Shown here: piece after piece, positions 7,874 through 15,087 of the stretch
Numbering within the stretch: the first letter of the stretch is position 1
Layout of the letters: each line of letters begins with the position of its first letter
Assembly (NCBI GenBank): GCA_029959285.1
Contig: JASCOE010000009.1
Location: forward strand, 1-64,000
Direction of reading: 5' to 3'
From: Flavobacteriaceae bacterium PS02337
GTDB taxonomy: Bacteria > Bacteroidota > Bacteroidia > Flavobacteriales > Flavobacteriaceae
DNA length: 64,000 nt
Translations under genes and position numbers: made by a program
The notes under the pieces: model-generated
What the model was told of the DNA's origin: nothing
What the model saw: the letters and a program-made list of their open reading frames with translations, nothing else
Database searches by the model: none

Positions 7874-8870
7874 AGTTTTTATGTTCTTTATGTTTTACAC
7901 CTGCATTATCCTCGGTAATATTTCCGCTTTTTTGAGCATAAGCACTACCACTTAATATGCTTTGTTTTAAAGCATTTAATGATTGTTCTTTTGCATCAGT
8001 ATCTTCATCAGCTCCTTCTGGAAATTTATCTCCCAAATGATTTTTCCATAGTTTGCTAGCTTTTAATTGATTTTTTTCATCAATTGCTTTATTTGCATCC
8101 TCAATAAACGACTTTAAATTGTTGATTAATTTGTCTTTTCTTGTTTGCTCATAATCCCCAAACAAATCATCATTTGGTGTTGCAGGAACTATGCACTCAA
8201 AAGAGCTATCTAGTACTTCTTTTATTTTTTCTAAAGTATCTCTTAAAGCAATATCGTCCCTATCATTTTTTTGGATATTATTTGCTGCTAGAATACTCAT
8301 AGCGAGTCCACTGGGCATTTTGTCTCTTTTAAAATCACACCATGCTTTTAAATGTCTAGATATTCTTAAAACTTGAGGTATATTTTTGATTTCATTTATA
8401 TACCACTCAACAAAATCTTTTGGGTCGCTTTCTGAACAATCTTCATTTTTTATAGCTAATAAAGGATGGTCGCTACCATCAGGAAAATAATAAACAGGAA
8501 TGTCAATATGATACTCTGCTTTAAATATTACTCTGATACATTTTTTTCTATGTTCAGGAGGTGTAGTTGTATGACCGTCAACTGCATTTTTAACCCAAGT
8601 TTGTAATGTAGTTCCAGAAACACCTTGTTCTCTTCTAAAATATACCCCGTCATCTAAATCACACTCATTATCTTTTGTCAAAATTATTGTGCCTACTTTG
8701 TATGAGCCTTGAATGTAAAATTCAGGTTTATATTCGGGATAATTTGCCTTAAAGTAATTTCTAATTTTAGTTCTAATTTCTTCTTTAGATAGTTTTAGTT
8801 TATCTTTCTTTGCTTTTGGAATATTTAAATTTATATCAAAATCTAAAAAAAGTTTGTTACAGTTAGCCAT
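7860..8870 (-). CDS. CD-NTase (cGAS/DncV-like nucleotidyltransferase) of CBASS
   Basis: The nucleotide cyclase of the CBASS module, 336 aa from the chosen start. Polymerase-beta-type motifs are QGSYKVGT (GS at 55-56), DLDD (71-74) and a third aspartate at D123 in YHIDIPVYYF. It would make a cyclic di- or trinucleotide upon phage infection and activate the patatin effector. The tail ends in NFGGN; a glycine-ended tail is the part acted on by E2-like partners in type II CBASS. The start at 8870 (MANCNKLFLDF) is preferred because the family begins this way and it follows the patatin stop by 1 nt; an earlier ATG at 8903 would add 11 residues and a 32-nt overlap. Product specificity cannot be read from sequence. 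Confidence 0.9.
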   Translation of the reverse strand: MANCNKLFLDFDINLNIPKAKKDKLKLSKEEIRTKIRNYFKANYPEYKPEFYIQGSYKVGTIILTKDNECDLDDGVYFRREQGVSGTTLQTWVKNAVDGHTTTPPEHRKKCIRVIFKAEYHIDIPVYYFPDGSDHPLLAIKNEDCSESDPKDFVEWYINEIKNIPQVLRISRHLKAWCDFKRDKMPSGLAMSILAANNIQKNDRDDIALRDTLEKIKEVLDSSFECIVPATPNDDLFGDYEQTRKDKLINNLKSFIEDANKAIDEKNQLKASKLWKNHLGDKFPEGADEDTDAKEQSLNALKQSILSGSAYAQKSGNITEDNAGVKHKEHKNFGGN

Positions 8871-8871
8871 G

Positions 8872-9885
8872 TTATTTTGTTTTATAGTTTTTAGGTTCTT
8901 CAAAAAATTCTAGAACTTGTGGTTGAATAGCATAATGGTAACCATCATGATCTCCCATTGCTTTTAATGTTTTTAGAGCACCATCATGAGTAATATCCAT
9001 ATCAATCACCCCAATATGTTCTTTTGATAATTTTGGTGATGGAATTCTAAAGTATGTACCTTTCGGATGAATGTTATCAATAATGTTTTTCATAAAGAAA
9101 TCGCTGAAATACGCTTGACCATCCATTGATGCCTGAAACAATTTATTAGCCCAGTGTCTAAATGATTTGGATGTTTTTTTAGTAGATGCCCAACCGCTTG
9201 GTTGAGGAACACTTGAAACCGATAAAATTTTAAATGTATCAAACTCTTTACCTTCACCAACAAAGAATTGTAATGCTTCTAATAGACCACATAGTGTTGG
9301 GTTGTTAGCCCATAAACCGCCATCAGCATATAAAATATTATCATGCTCGTGAATAGGAAGATAAGTTGGTGCCGCTGCGGTTGCTAATGCCACATCAACC
9401 ATTTTTATGTTTTTATCCATGAAAAATTTACCTTCTTTGTGAGGGAATTTAAAAACACGAGGTTCACCTTTAATAAGATTAAAACTTGGGATACATAATA
9501 AATTATTGGCTTTAGCCATAGTTTTGGTTCCAAAAGTTTCCTCTAAAATTTCCTTTAAGGGTTCGTTTGAAAACTTACCCCAAAGCAATAGTTGTTTTAA
9601 AAATTGCCATTTTCTTTGAAACCATCTGCAAAATTTATAATTAGACACTGGAAATATTTCGTTTCCTCTTTTAAAATATAAATCGGATAATTTTTGAGCC
9701 GAAATACCACTACTTAAACCTAATGCAATTAGACCACCTGTAGAAGTACCGCAAATCATATCAAAATGATCTGTAATTTTTTTTCCTGTTTTCTCCTCTA
9801 TTCTTGCTAATAACGAGGCACTATAAAGTCCTTTTATACCACCACCGTCAATAGATAATATTTTAAATACTTTCTTTTTTCCCAT
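8872..9885 (-). CDS. capV: Patatin-like phospholipase, CapV-type CBASS effector
   Basis: A 337-aa patatin-family lipase. The oxyanion loop DGGGIKG (13-19), nucleophile elbow GTSTGG with S48 and dyad aspartate in ADGG (D188) are all intact. In CBASS, CapV is switched on by the cyclic nucleotide from the neighbouring CD-NTase and degrades the inner membrane, killing the infected cell. The gene directly precedes the CD-NTase and overlaps the hsdS gene by 23 nt, so it is fused into the restriction operon. The gene symbol is based on family and context, not on experiment. Confidence 0.88.
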   Translation of the reverse strand: MGKKKVFKILSIDGGGIKGLYSASLLARIEEKTGKKITDHFDMICGTSTGGLIALGLSSGISAQKLSDLYFKRGNEIFPVSNYKFCRWFQRKWQFLKQLLLWGKFSNEPLKEILEETFGTKTMAKANNLLCIPSFNLIKGEPRVFKFPHKEGKFFMDKNIKMVDVALATAAAPTYLPIHEHDNILYADGGLWANNPTLCGLLEALQFFVGEGKEFDTFKILSVSSVPQPSGWASTKKTSKSFRHWANKLFQASMDGQAYFSDFFMKNIIDNIHPKGTYFRIPSPKLSKEHIGVIDMDITHDGALKTLKAMGDHDGYHYAIQPQVLEFFEEPKNYKTK

Positions 9886-11194
9886 ACTTTTTAATTTTAA
9901 CTCTCAATTTACCAGTTAACAACTGCTGCATTAATCCTTGTTTTTGCTTTTTAAAAAAAAATAATTCGCTTCCTAATCCTTTTATTTCATTGTCTATTTT
10001 AGAAAGAAATGACGCTATTTTTTGTTGCTCTTGTATTGATGGTAATGTAATTTTAAATTTCTCTAAATTTCCTTTCGAAATACCGTATACTTTACTCCCT
10101 GTTGCAATGGTTTTTAAACGTTTTTTTATATCAGGATTTTTAAACAAGTAAGCTCTGTATCCATGAGCTGTTTGGTTATTTTTATCGCGTAGGGCAAAAG
10201 TGTGTAAACCAGCCAATACTTTTCTACCACTCAAGTTATATACTTCTAAAGCTTCACCAACACCTTCATAATCTTCCGATGCATCTGCAATTATCAAATC
10301 ACCTTCTTTTAATAAGTGAATGCTGGGTTTGATGTTTTTGTTTAAAACCGGAATACGACTTTCTATATTGAAATCTAACACTGCATTTTTATATGTCGCA
10401 TGAATGTCACCATAATGAATGTAATAAACACTATCTTCTTCCACGTTATAATTAAGATCGTTCCTGGAAAAAGAACTTGTTCCAATAAATTCAAAGACTT
10501 CATTTATCGGTAAGGAAAGCCATTGGTTATTTTCATAACCTTTTAACCTCACCTCACCAGTCAGCAACTTTTTCATGACTGCTTTTTTGTATTGTTTTTT
10601 ATTGTCAATGAGTTGTTGTTGAAGCTTAATGGCTTTATCCCAAGTAGCTAGTATTTGTGCTATTTTTTGTTGCTCGGGTACAGGGGGTAAAATGATTTTA
10701 AACTTCTCTAAGTTTCCTTTAGAAATACCATATACTTTGCTACCTGTCGCAATTGTTTTTAGTCGTTTTTTTATTTCAGGGTTTTTGAACAAATAAGCTC
10801 TATATCCATGAGCTGTTTTATTATTTTTATCTCGAAGTGCAAAAGTGTGTAAACCTGCTAAAACCTTTTTATTCTCTATATTATAAACTTCCAATGCTTC
10901 ACCCACACCTTCATAATCTTCAGAAGCATCGGCAATAATTAAATCGCCTTCTTTTAAAAAGTTTGTGCTCGGTTTTATGTGTTTTTTAAGTGCCGGAATA
11001 CGAGTTTCAGTATCAAAATCTAATACTGCATTTTTATATGTAGCGTGAATGTCACCATAATGGATATAATAAATACTGTTTTCATCAATTTCATAATGAG
11101 TATCATTTCTGGAAAAAGAACTTGTACCAATAAACTCAAAAACTCCGTTTATAGGAAGGAAAGACCAGTCTTGTGGAATTTTATTTTTAGTCAT
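9863..11194 (-). CDS. hsdS: Type I specificity subunit HsdS with two near-identical target domains
   Basis: A 443-aa S subunit that carries the DNA-recognition domains of the type I complex. Its two halves (about 1-205 and 220-430) are nearly the same protein: both contain VFEFIGTSSFSRND, YYIHYGDIHATYKNAVLDF, LIIADASEDYEGVGEALEVY and TIATGSKVYGISKGNLEKFK. Each half ends in a conserved helix starting EQQKIA. The DNA of the halves differs at many silent positions, so this is not a very recent copy. Two equal target domains predict a symmetric bipartite recognition site. It overlaps the Fic gene by 8 nt and the patatin gene by 23 nt. Confidence 0.93.
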   Translation of the reverse strand: MTKNKIPQDWSFLPINGVFEFIGTSSFSRNDTHYEIDENSIYYIHYGDIHATYKNAVLDFDTETRIPALKKHIKPSTNFLKEGDLIIADASEDYEGVGEALEVYNIENKKVLAGLHTFALRDKNNKTAHGYRAYLFKNPEIKKRLKTIATGSKVYGISKGNLEKFKIILPPVPEQQKIAQILATWDKAIKLQQQLIDNKKQYKKAVMKKLLTGEVRLKGYENNQWLSLPINEVFEFIGTSSFSRNDLNYNVEEDSVYYIHYGDIHATYKNAVLDFNIESRIPVLNKNIKPSIHLLKEGDLIIADASEDYEGVGEALEVYNLSGRKVLAGLHTFALRDKNNQTAHGYRAYLFKNPDIKKRLKTIATGSKVYGISKGNLEKFKITLPSIQEQQKIASFLSKIDNEIKGLGSELFFFKKQKQGLMQQLLTGKLRVKIKKYGKKESI

Positions 11195-12575
11195 TTTTTA
11201 TCGCTTTTATTCTTCCTTTGATGTCGGCTAAAAGTTTTTTAGTCAAAGTATTTACCATTGTTTTTATCTCTTCATTGGATAATGATTCAGAATATAGTTT
11301 TTTACAAAAGGTGTCTTTGTCGGGATCACTACTATTGGTGTCATTTATAATATAATAGTACTGTTGAAAAATAATAAAAACGCTGGTATAACTGCTAAAA
11401 GTGTTGGTGCTATCATGTTTAAAGCCATTGTAAGTAATGCTTAATCGTAAGTCATCTATTTTTTTTGGATCACGCTCCATTTCTAAAATTTCAGAAATGC
11501 CATCTTTTATATATATATCTTCAAAAAATTCATCAAAATATTCAATTCCTTTATTCCAGGAGTGATTTCCTTCTGCAGAGCTTTGGAACTTTTTCTCTAC
11601 AAACATTTCATCGAATTTTTTTGTTTTTTCGATTAGTTGCTCAAACAATTTTCGAAACGAGCTTTGATATAATTCTTTGATAGCTTCATTTGATTTTGCA
11701 ACTACTTTATCATCTTTAGCTTTGAGGTGACGTTTTAAGATTTCTAATTCTTTTTCCACATCGTCTTCCTCTTCAATATCTTTTCCTTCAATGACATCCA
11801 ATACCAATTGTTCTGAACGTTCTATTAAGCCTGAAACGTATTGATAAAAAGCCTCTTTGTCCCCGCCATAGCTCTGAATGTCGCTGATGTAATTGTAATA
11901 CACAGAACGCTCCGATTTTGAAATCCAAAATGGGGTGTAGCCTAAAGCGATCAAAATAAGGTTAGTCAAAATACGTGCTGTTCTACCATTCCCGTCATAG
12001 AACGGGTGTATCTCTAAGTATTCTAAATGAAATTGTAAGGCGACATCAATAGGATGAGGAGCATTTTTATTATTCGCAATTATAGCGTCAATGTCTGCAT
12101 TGGTTTTGTTGAGTAAATAATGCATTTTATCTGGCACCAACTCCCAATCTACAAAAGTGTATTTTTCTCCTTTGTGATTGAAAATTTCATTATTTTCTGG
12201 TTTCCAATTTCCAATCTTTTTCTTTTTTTGTGAATCTTCTTCGTGCATAATTCCTGCATGAATTTCTTTTATTCTTTTTTCGGAAAGCCGCAATTCTGCT
12301 TTCCCAATTTTAAGAATATTAGAAATTACTTCGTCGTGACCTTTCATTTCCAGCACGTCTTTTAGTGGTTTTTGACGTACGTCTAGGTTGCCTACCATAA
12401 CACTTCTTGTTTCTTCAATAGTAAGCGTGTTTCCTTCCATACTATTTGAGTTGAAATTCCACTCTAGACGAAACTTGTTGTTGATTATGTTTAGTTGCTC
12501 TTTGGTTAATTTCCCATTTTGAACAATCTTCTCTTTGATAGAGTCAATTTTGTTTTTAATGTCCGTGTATTTCAT
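11187..12575 (-). CDS. Fic-domain protein within the restriction operon
   Basis: A 462-aa protein with the complete Fic active-site motif HPFYDGNGRTAR (190-201), which transfers AMP or a similar group to target proteins. An N-terminal inhibitory motif of the (S/T)xxxE(G/N) type is visible as SNSMEG (43-48), so it is a class II, self-inhibited Fic. The C-terminal ~220 residues are helical and acidic and not recognised. Fic genes between hsdM and hsdS are common in type I loci; their target is generally unknown. It starts 10 nt after hsdM and overlaps hsdS by 8 nt. Confidence 0.9.
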   Translation of the reverse strand: MKYTDIKNKIDSIKEKIVQNGKLTKEQLNIINNKFRLEWNFNSNSMEGNTLTIEETRSVMVGNLDVRQKPLKDVLEMKGHDEVISNILKIGKAELRLSEKRIKEIHAGIMHEEDSQKKKKIGNWKPENNEIFNHKGEKYTFVDWELVPDKMHYLLNKTNADIDAIIANNKNAPHPIDVALQFHLEYLEIHPFYDGNGRTARILTNLILIALGYTPFWISKSERSVYYNYISDIQSYGGDKEAFYQYVSGLIERSEQLVLDVIEGKDIEEEDDVEKELEILKRHLKAKDDKVVAKSNEAIKELYQSSFRKLFEQLIEKTKKFDEMFVEKKFQSSAEGNHSWNKGIEYFDEFFEDIYIKDGISEILEMERDPKKIDDLRLSITYNGFKHDSTNTFSSYTSVFIIFQQYYYIINDTNSSDPDKDTFCKKLYSESLSNEEIKTMVNTLTKKLLADIKGRIKAIKND

Positions 12576-12585
12576 ATTTATATTT

Positions 12586-14097
12586 TTATATTCCTAATTC
12601 TTCTAGGTAGTGTTTCATCTCTTTTCTCACTTTAGCTAATTCACTTTCAAGCGTATTAATTTCTTCTTTGACTTTTGCTAAATCGATAGGTTCTTCTTCT
12701 TCGAAAGTATCTACATAACGAGGAATATTTAAGTTGAAATCATTTTCTTTAATTTCATTTAAAGTAACCACATTGCTATATTTTTCAATAGTTTCAAAAT
12801 TTTGATAAGTTGCTACAATTTTACGAATATCAATTTCTCTAAGTCGGTTTTGTTTTTTACCATCTTGGTATTCTTTACTGGCATCAATAAACAAAACTTC
12901 TGTAGATTTTTTTGCTTTGTTGAAAATCATGATAGCAGCTGGAATACCAGTCCCAAAAAATAAATTGCTAGGCAAACCGATTACTGTTTCTAGTAAGTTT
13001 TCTTCAATTAATTTTTGACGAATTTTACCTTCTGCAGCACCTCTAAACAGCACACCATGTGGAACGATTACACCAATTCTTCCATCAGGTAGTGTAGTAT
13101 CAATCATATGTAAAATAAAAGCATAGTCTCCTTTGCTTTTTGGTGGCGTACCCCTAAGAAACCTTTTAAAGCGGTCTGTTTCAGCATTTTCGGCACCCCA
13201 TTTGTCGAGGCTAAAAGGAGGATTAGCCACTACTATATTGAATTTCATTAAATGGTCTCCTTCAATTAATTGCGGATTGTTAATCGTATCGCACCATTCA
13301 ATGCGAGCACCATCCATACCGTGTAAAAACATGTTTAACTTACTTAATGCCCATGTATCTCCGTTACTTTCTTGTCCGTACAGAGCAAAGTCCTTAGACC
13401 TTAAACCATCTTTATCTTTTACTTGTTCTCCCACTTTGATTAGTAATGAACCTGAACCACAAGTAGGATCACATATTCTATCTCCAGGTTTAGGATTAAC
13501 TAATCTTGCTAATAATTCGCTTACTTCATCTGGACTATAAAATTCACCTCCTTTTTTACCGGCACCACTGGCAAACTCGCCAATGAGGTACATGTATGAA
13601 TTACCTAAAACATCTTCGACTTTGCTTAACTTTGAAGGTCTGAAATCTAAAACAGGACTTGCGAAATCATCTAACAGGTTTTTCAATCTTCTGTTACGAT
13701 CTTTAGTTTGTCCTAATTTATCGGAATTAAAAGATATGTTTCTGAAAACTCCTTCTAATTTAGCAAGATTTTTATCCTCAATTTTTGCCAGAACTTTATC
13801 TATTATTTCCCCAATATTGTTATCGTTTCTGTTTTCATATAAATAATCAAACGAACAATTTTCAGGCAAAACAAAACGTTCTCTTTGTAGTTTTCTTTGA
13901 ATTAGTTCGTCATCATTACCATATTGAACTTTATATTCTTCATAATGATCCTTCCAAACATCACTCATATACTTTAGAAACATAAAAACCAAAATATAAT
14001 TTTTGTATTCAGAGGAATCGAAAGCACCTCTAAATGTATCACATGCTCCCCAAAGTGCTTTATTTATTTGATCTTGTGTTGGGTTTGTATTAGTCAT
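12586..14097 (-). CDS. hsdM: Type I DNA methyltransferase subunit (HsdM)
   Basis: A 503-aa N6-adenine methyltransferase. The SAM-binding motif DPTCGSGSLLI (210-220) and catalytic motif NPPF (292-295) are intact, with the helical N-terminal HsdM domain in front and a coiled-coil C-terminus that docks HsdS. It methylates the host recognition sites and is also required for restriction. The first codons overlap the upstream half-length HsdS gene by 8 nt, and the Fic gene begins 10 nt after the stop. Confidence 0.96.
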   Translation of the reverse strand: MTNTNPTQDQINKALWGACDTFRGAFDSSEYKNYILVFMFLKYMSDVWKDHYEEYKVQYGNDDELIQRKLQRERFVLPENCSFDYLYENRNDNNIGEIIDKVLAKIEDKNLAKLEGVFRNISFNSDKLGQTKDRNRRLKNLLDDFASPVLDFRPSKLSKVEDVLGNSYMYLIGEFASGAGKKGGEFYSPDEVSELLARLVNPKPGDRICDPTCGSGSLLIKVGEQVKDKDGLRSKDFALYGQESNGDTWALSKLNMFLHGMDGARIEWCDTINNPQLIEGDHLMKFNIVVANPPFSLDKWGAENAETDRFKRFLRGTPPKSKGDYAFILHMIDTTLPDGRIGVIVPHGVLFRGAAEGKIRQKLIEENLLETVIGLPSNLFFGTGIPAAIMIFNKAKKSTEVLFIDASKEYQDGKKQNRLREIDIRKIVATYQNFETIEKYSNVVTLNEIKENDFNLNIPRYVDTFEEEEPIDLAKVKEEINTLESELAKVRKEMKHYLEELGI

Positions 14098-14674
14098 TTT
14101 TAATTAAGTTTAATAGTTGATTTTGGATTAATTCTTTTCTTTTTACTTTAATTTTGTCTAGAATTTCAATTTCCTGGTTTAATAAAATTGCTGTTTTAGC
14201 AATAGCTTTTTGTATGTCTAGAGGAGGCACCTTAATAGGTAACTCCATAATATCTTGCTTGTTTAAATTAGGAACATAAGTACCTGCTTTTTTTTCATTT
14301 AGATAATTTTGAGCTTCTTTCTGATTGATGTACCAAACTAAATATTCTGGAATAATTTTTTTTTCTTCTACCCTAATTACAAAAAATGTTGCAGAAGGAA
14401 CTACTTTAATGTTGATATCTTCAATTGCTATTGCAAAGTTGTTGACGCCTTTTGAAACAAATAAAATATCATTTTTTTGTAAGTAAAATTTATCTTTAAA
14501 AATAAAGTCACTAACTTTATCAATACTATAATAGTCAAAACTTGAATAATTTTCTTTGATATCTTTCATTTGAAGAATACCAACATCACCATTAGGATTG
14601 TGCTCTATTTTTTCCCTGAAGGAATATCCAGAGAATAAAGCATCTGAAAGTATAAGATTTTTCAATAATAACAT
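14090..14674 (-). CDS. Half-length HsdS-like specificity protein, single target domain
   Basis: A 194-aa protein with one type I specificity domain. The core shows GILQMKDIKENYSS, FVIRVEEKKIIPEYLVWYIN and the closing helix PPLDIQKAIAKTAILLNQEI. It is about half of a normal S subunit and its target domain is unlike both halves of the full HsdS at 9863-11194. It is the first gene of the operon and overlaps hsdM by 8 nt. Half-S proteins can work as homodimers or swap with other S subunits, so it may provide a second specificity; it could equally be a remnant. The start codon overlaps a direct repeat that may be an operator. Confidence 0.85.
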   Translation of the reverse strand: MLLLKNLILSDALFSGYSFREKIEHNPNGDVGILQMKDIKENYSSFDYYSIDKVSDFIFKDKFYLQKNDILFVSKGVNNFAIAIEDINIKVVPSATFFVIRVEEKKIIPEYLVWYINQKEAQNYLNEKKAGTYVPNLNKQDIMELPIKVPPLDIQKAIAKTAILLNQEIEILDKIKVKRKELIQNQLLNLIKND

Positions 14675-14731
14675 TTTACATAATTTTTATACTGCAAATG
14701 TAGATAAAGTTTTTACATAATGCCTATACTG
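14674..14731. promoter_or_regulatory. Tandem direct repeats at the defence-operon promoter
   Basis: TTTTACATAAT-N3-TATACTG occurs twice, at 14674-14694 and 14711-14731, 37 bp apart, with all 18 defined bases identical. On the minus strand the promoter box TACATTTG lies between the copies, one copy covers the start codon region, and the other covers the -33 region. This layout fits a repressor or activator binding in tandem. The binding protein is unknown. Confidence 0.6.
14695..14702 (-). promoter_or_regulatory. -7 promoter box for the defence operon
   Basis: TACATTTG on the minus strand fits TAnnTTTG and is 20 bp upstream of the first start codon, leaving a very short leader. No clear TTTG is present at -33, where one of the direct repeats sits instead. 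Confidence 0.45.
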
Positions 14732-14781
14732 TATTTATTTTATTCTTTTTTTAACTAATAATATCTACTTAATCAAATTAT

Positions 14782-14795
14782 ATAGATAATCTATG
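14782..14795. repeat. 14-bp dyad repeat, right copy flanking the defence operon
   Basis: This is an exact copy of the 14-mer at 869-882, containing ATAGAT-A-ATCTAT. The two copies enclose the whole twelve-gene operon (13.9 kb). They could be boundaries of a cassette or binding sites for a shared regulator. Confidence 0.45.
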
Positions 14796-14916
14796 ATATT
14801 TTTAAAATGCATTTAGGAGGAAATAAGATTCCAATAGATGTCAAACTATGCCAGTAAGTATTTACTAGGCTTTCAATATTTAAATTACATTTTTATGAAT
14901 TTTAAAAAGTGTAATT

Positions 14917-15087
14917 ATGGAGAAAGATATTGACTACGGAAATTCAAAGTTGACCACGGAAAAAGCTTTACAAATGCTTAGGTCTGAGGGACTAGAGGTG
15001 ACTATTGAACAAGCAGAGGAAATTTTGTATTTCTTAAGAATAATTGCTAATATCGCTGTGTTGAAACATTTAAATAAAACAAAATGA
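14917..15087 (+). CDS. 56-aa protein coupled to the recombinase
   Basis: An unannotated-size ORF of 56 codons, starting MEKDIDYGNSKLTTEKAL and ending AVLKHLNKTK, whose stop overlaps the recombinase start as ATGA. The sequence LTTEKALQMLRSEGLEVTIE looks like a helical, possibly helix-turn-helix, unit. The coupling suggests it works with the recombinase, for example as a directionality or accessory factor; that is inference. A dyad (AATTACATTTTT at 14883-14894 with AAAAAGTGTAATT at 14904-14916) lies directly before the ATG and could fold over the ribosome-binding region or bind a regulator. Confidence 0.75.
   Translation: MEKDIDYGNSKLTTEKALQMLRSEGLEVTIEQAEEILYFLRIIANIAVLKHLNKTK

Noticed and set aside
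8871-8903. Longer CD-NTase starting at 8903
   Set aside because: The extra 11 residues lie within the patatin coding end and the family usually begins at the MAN-type start at 8870.
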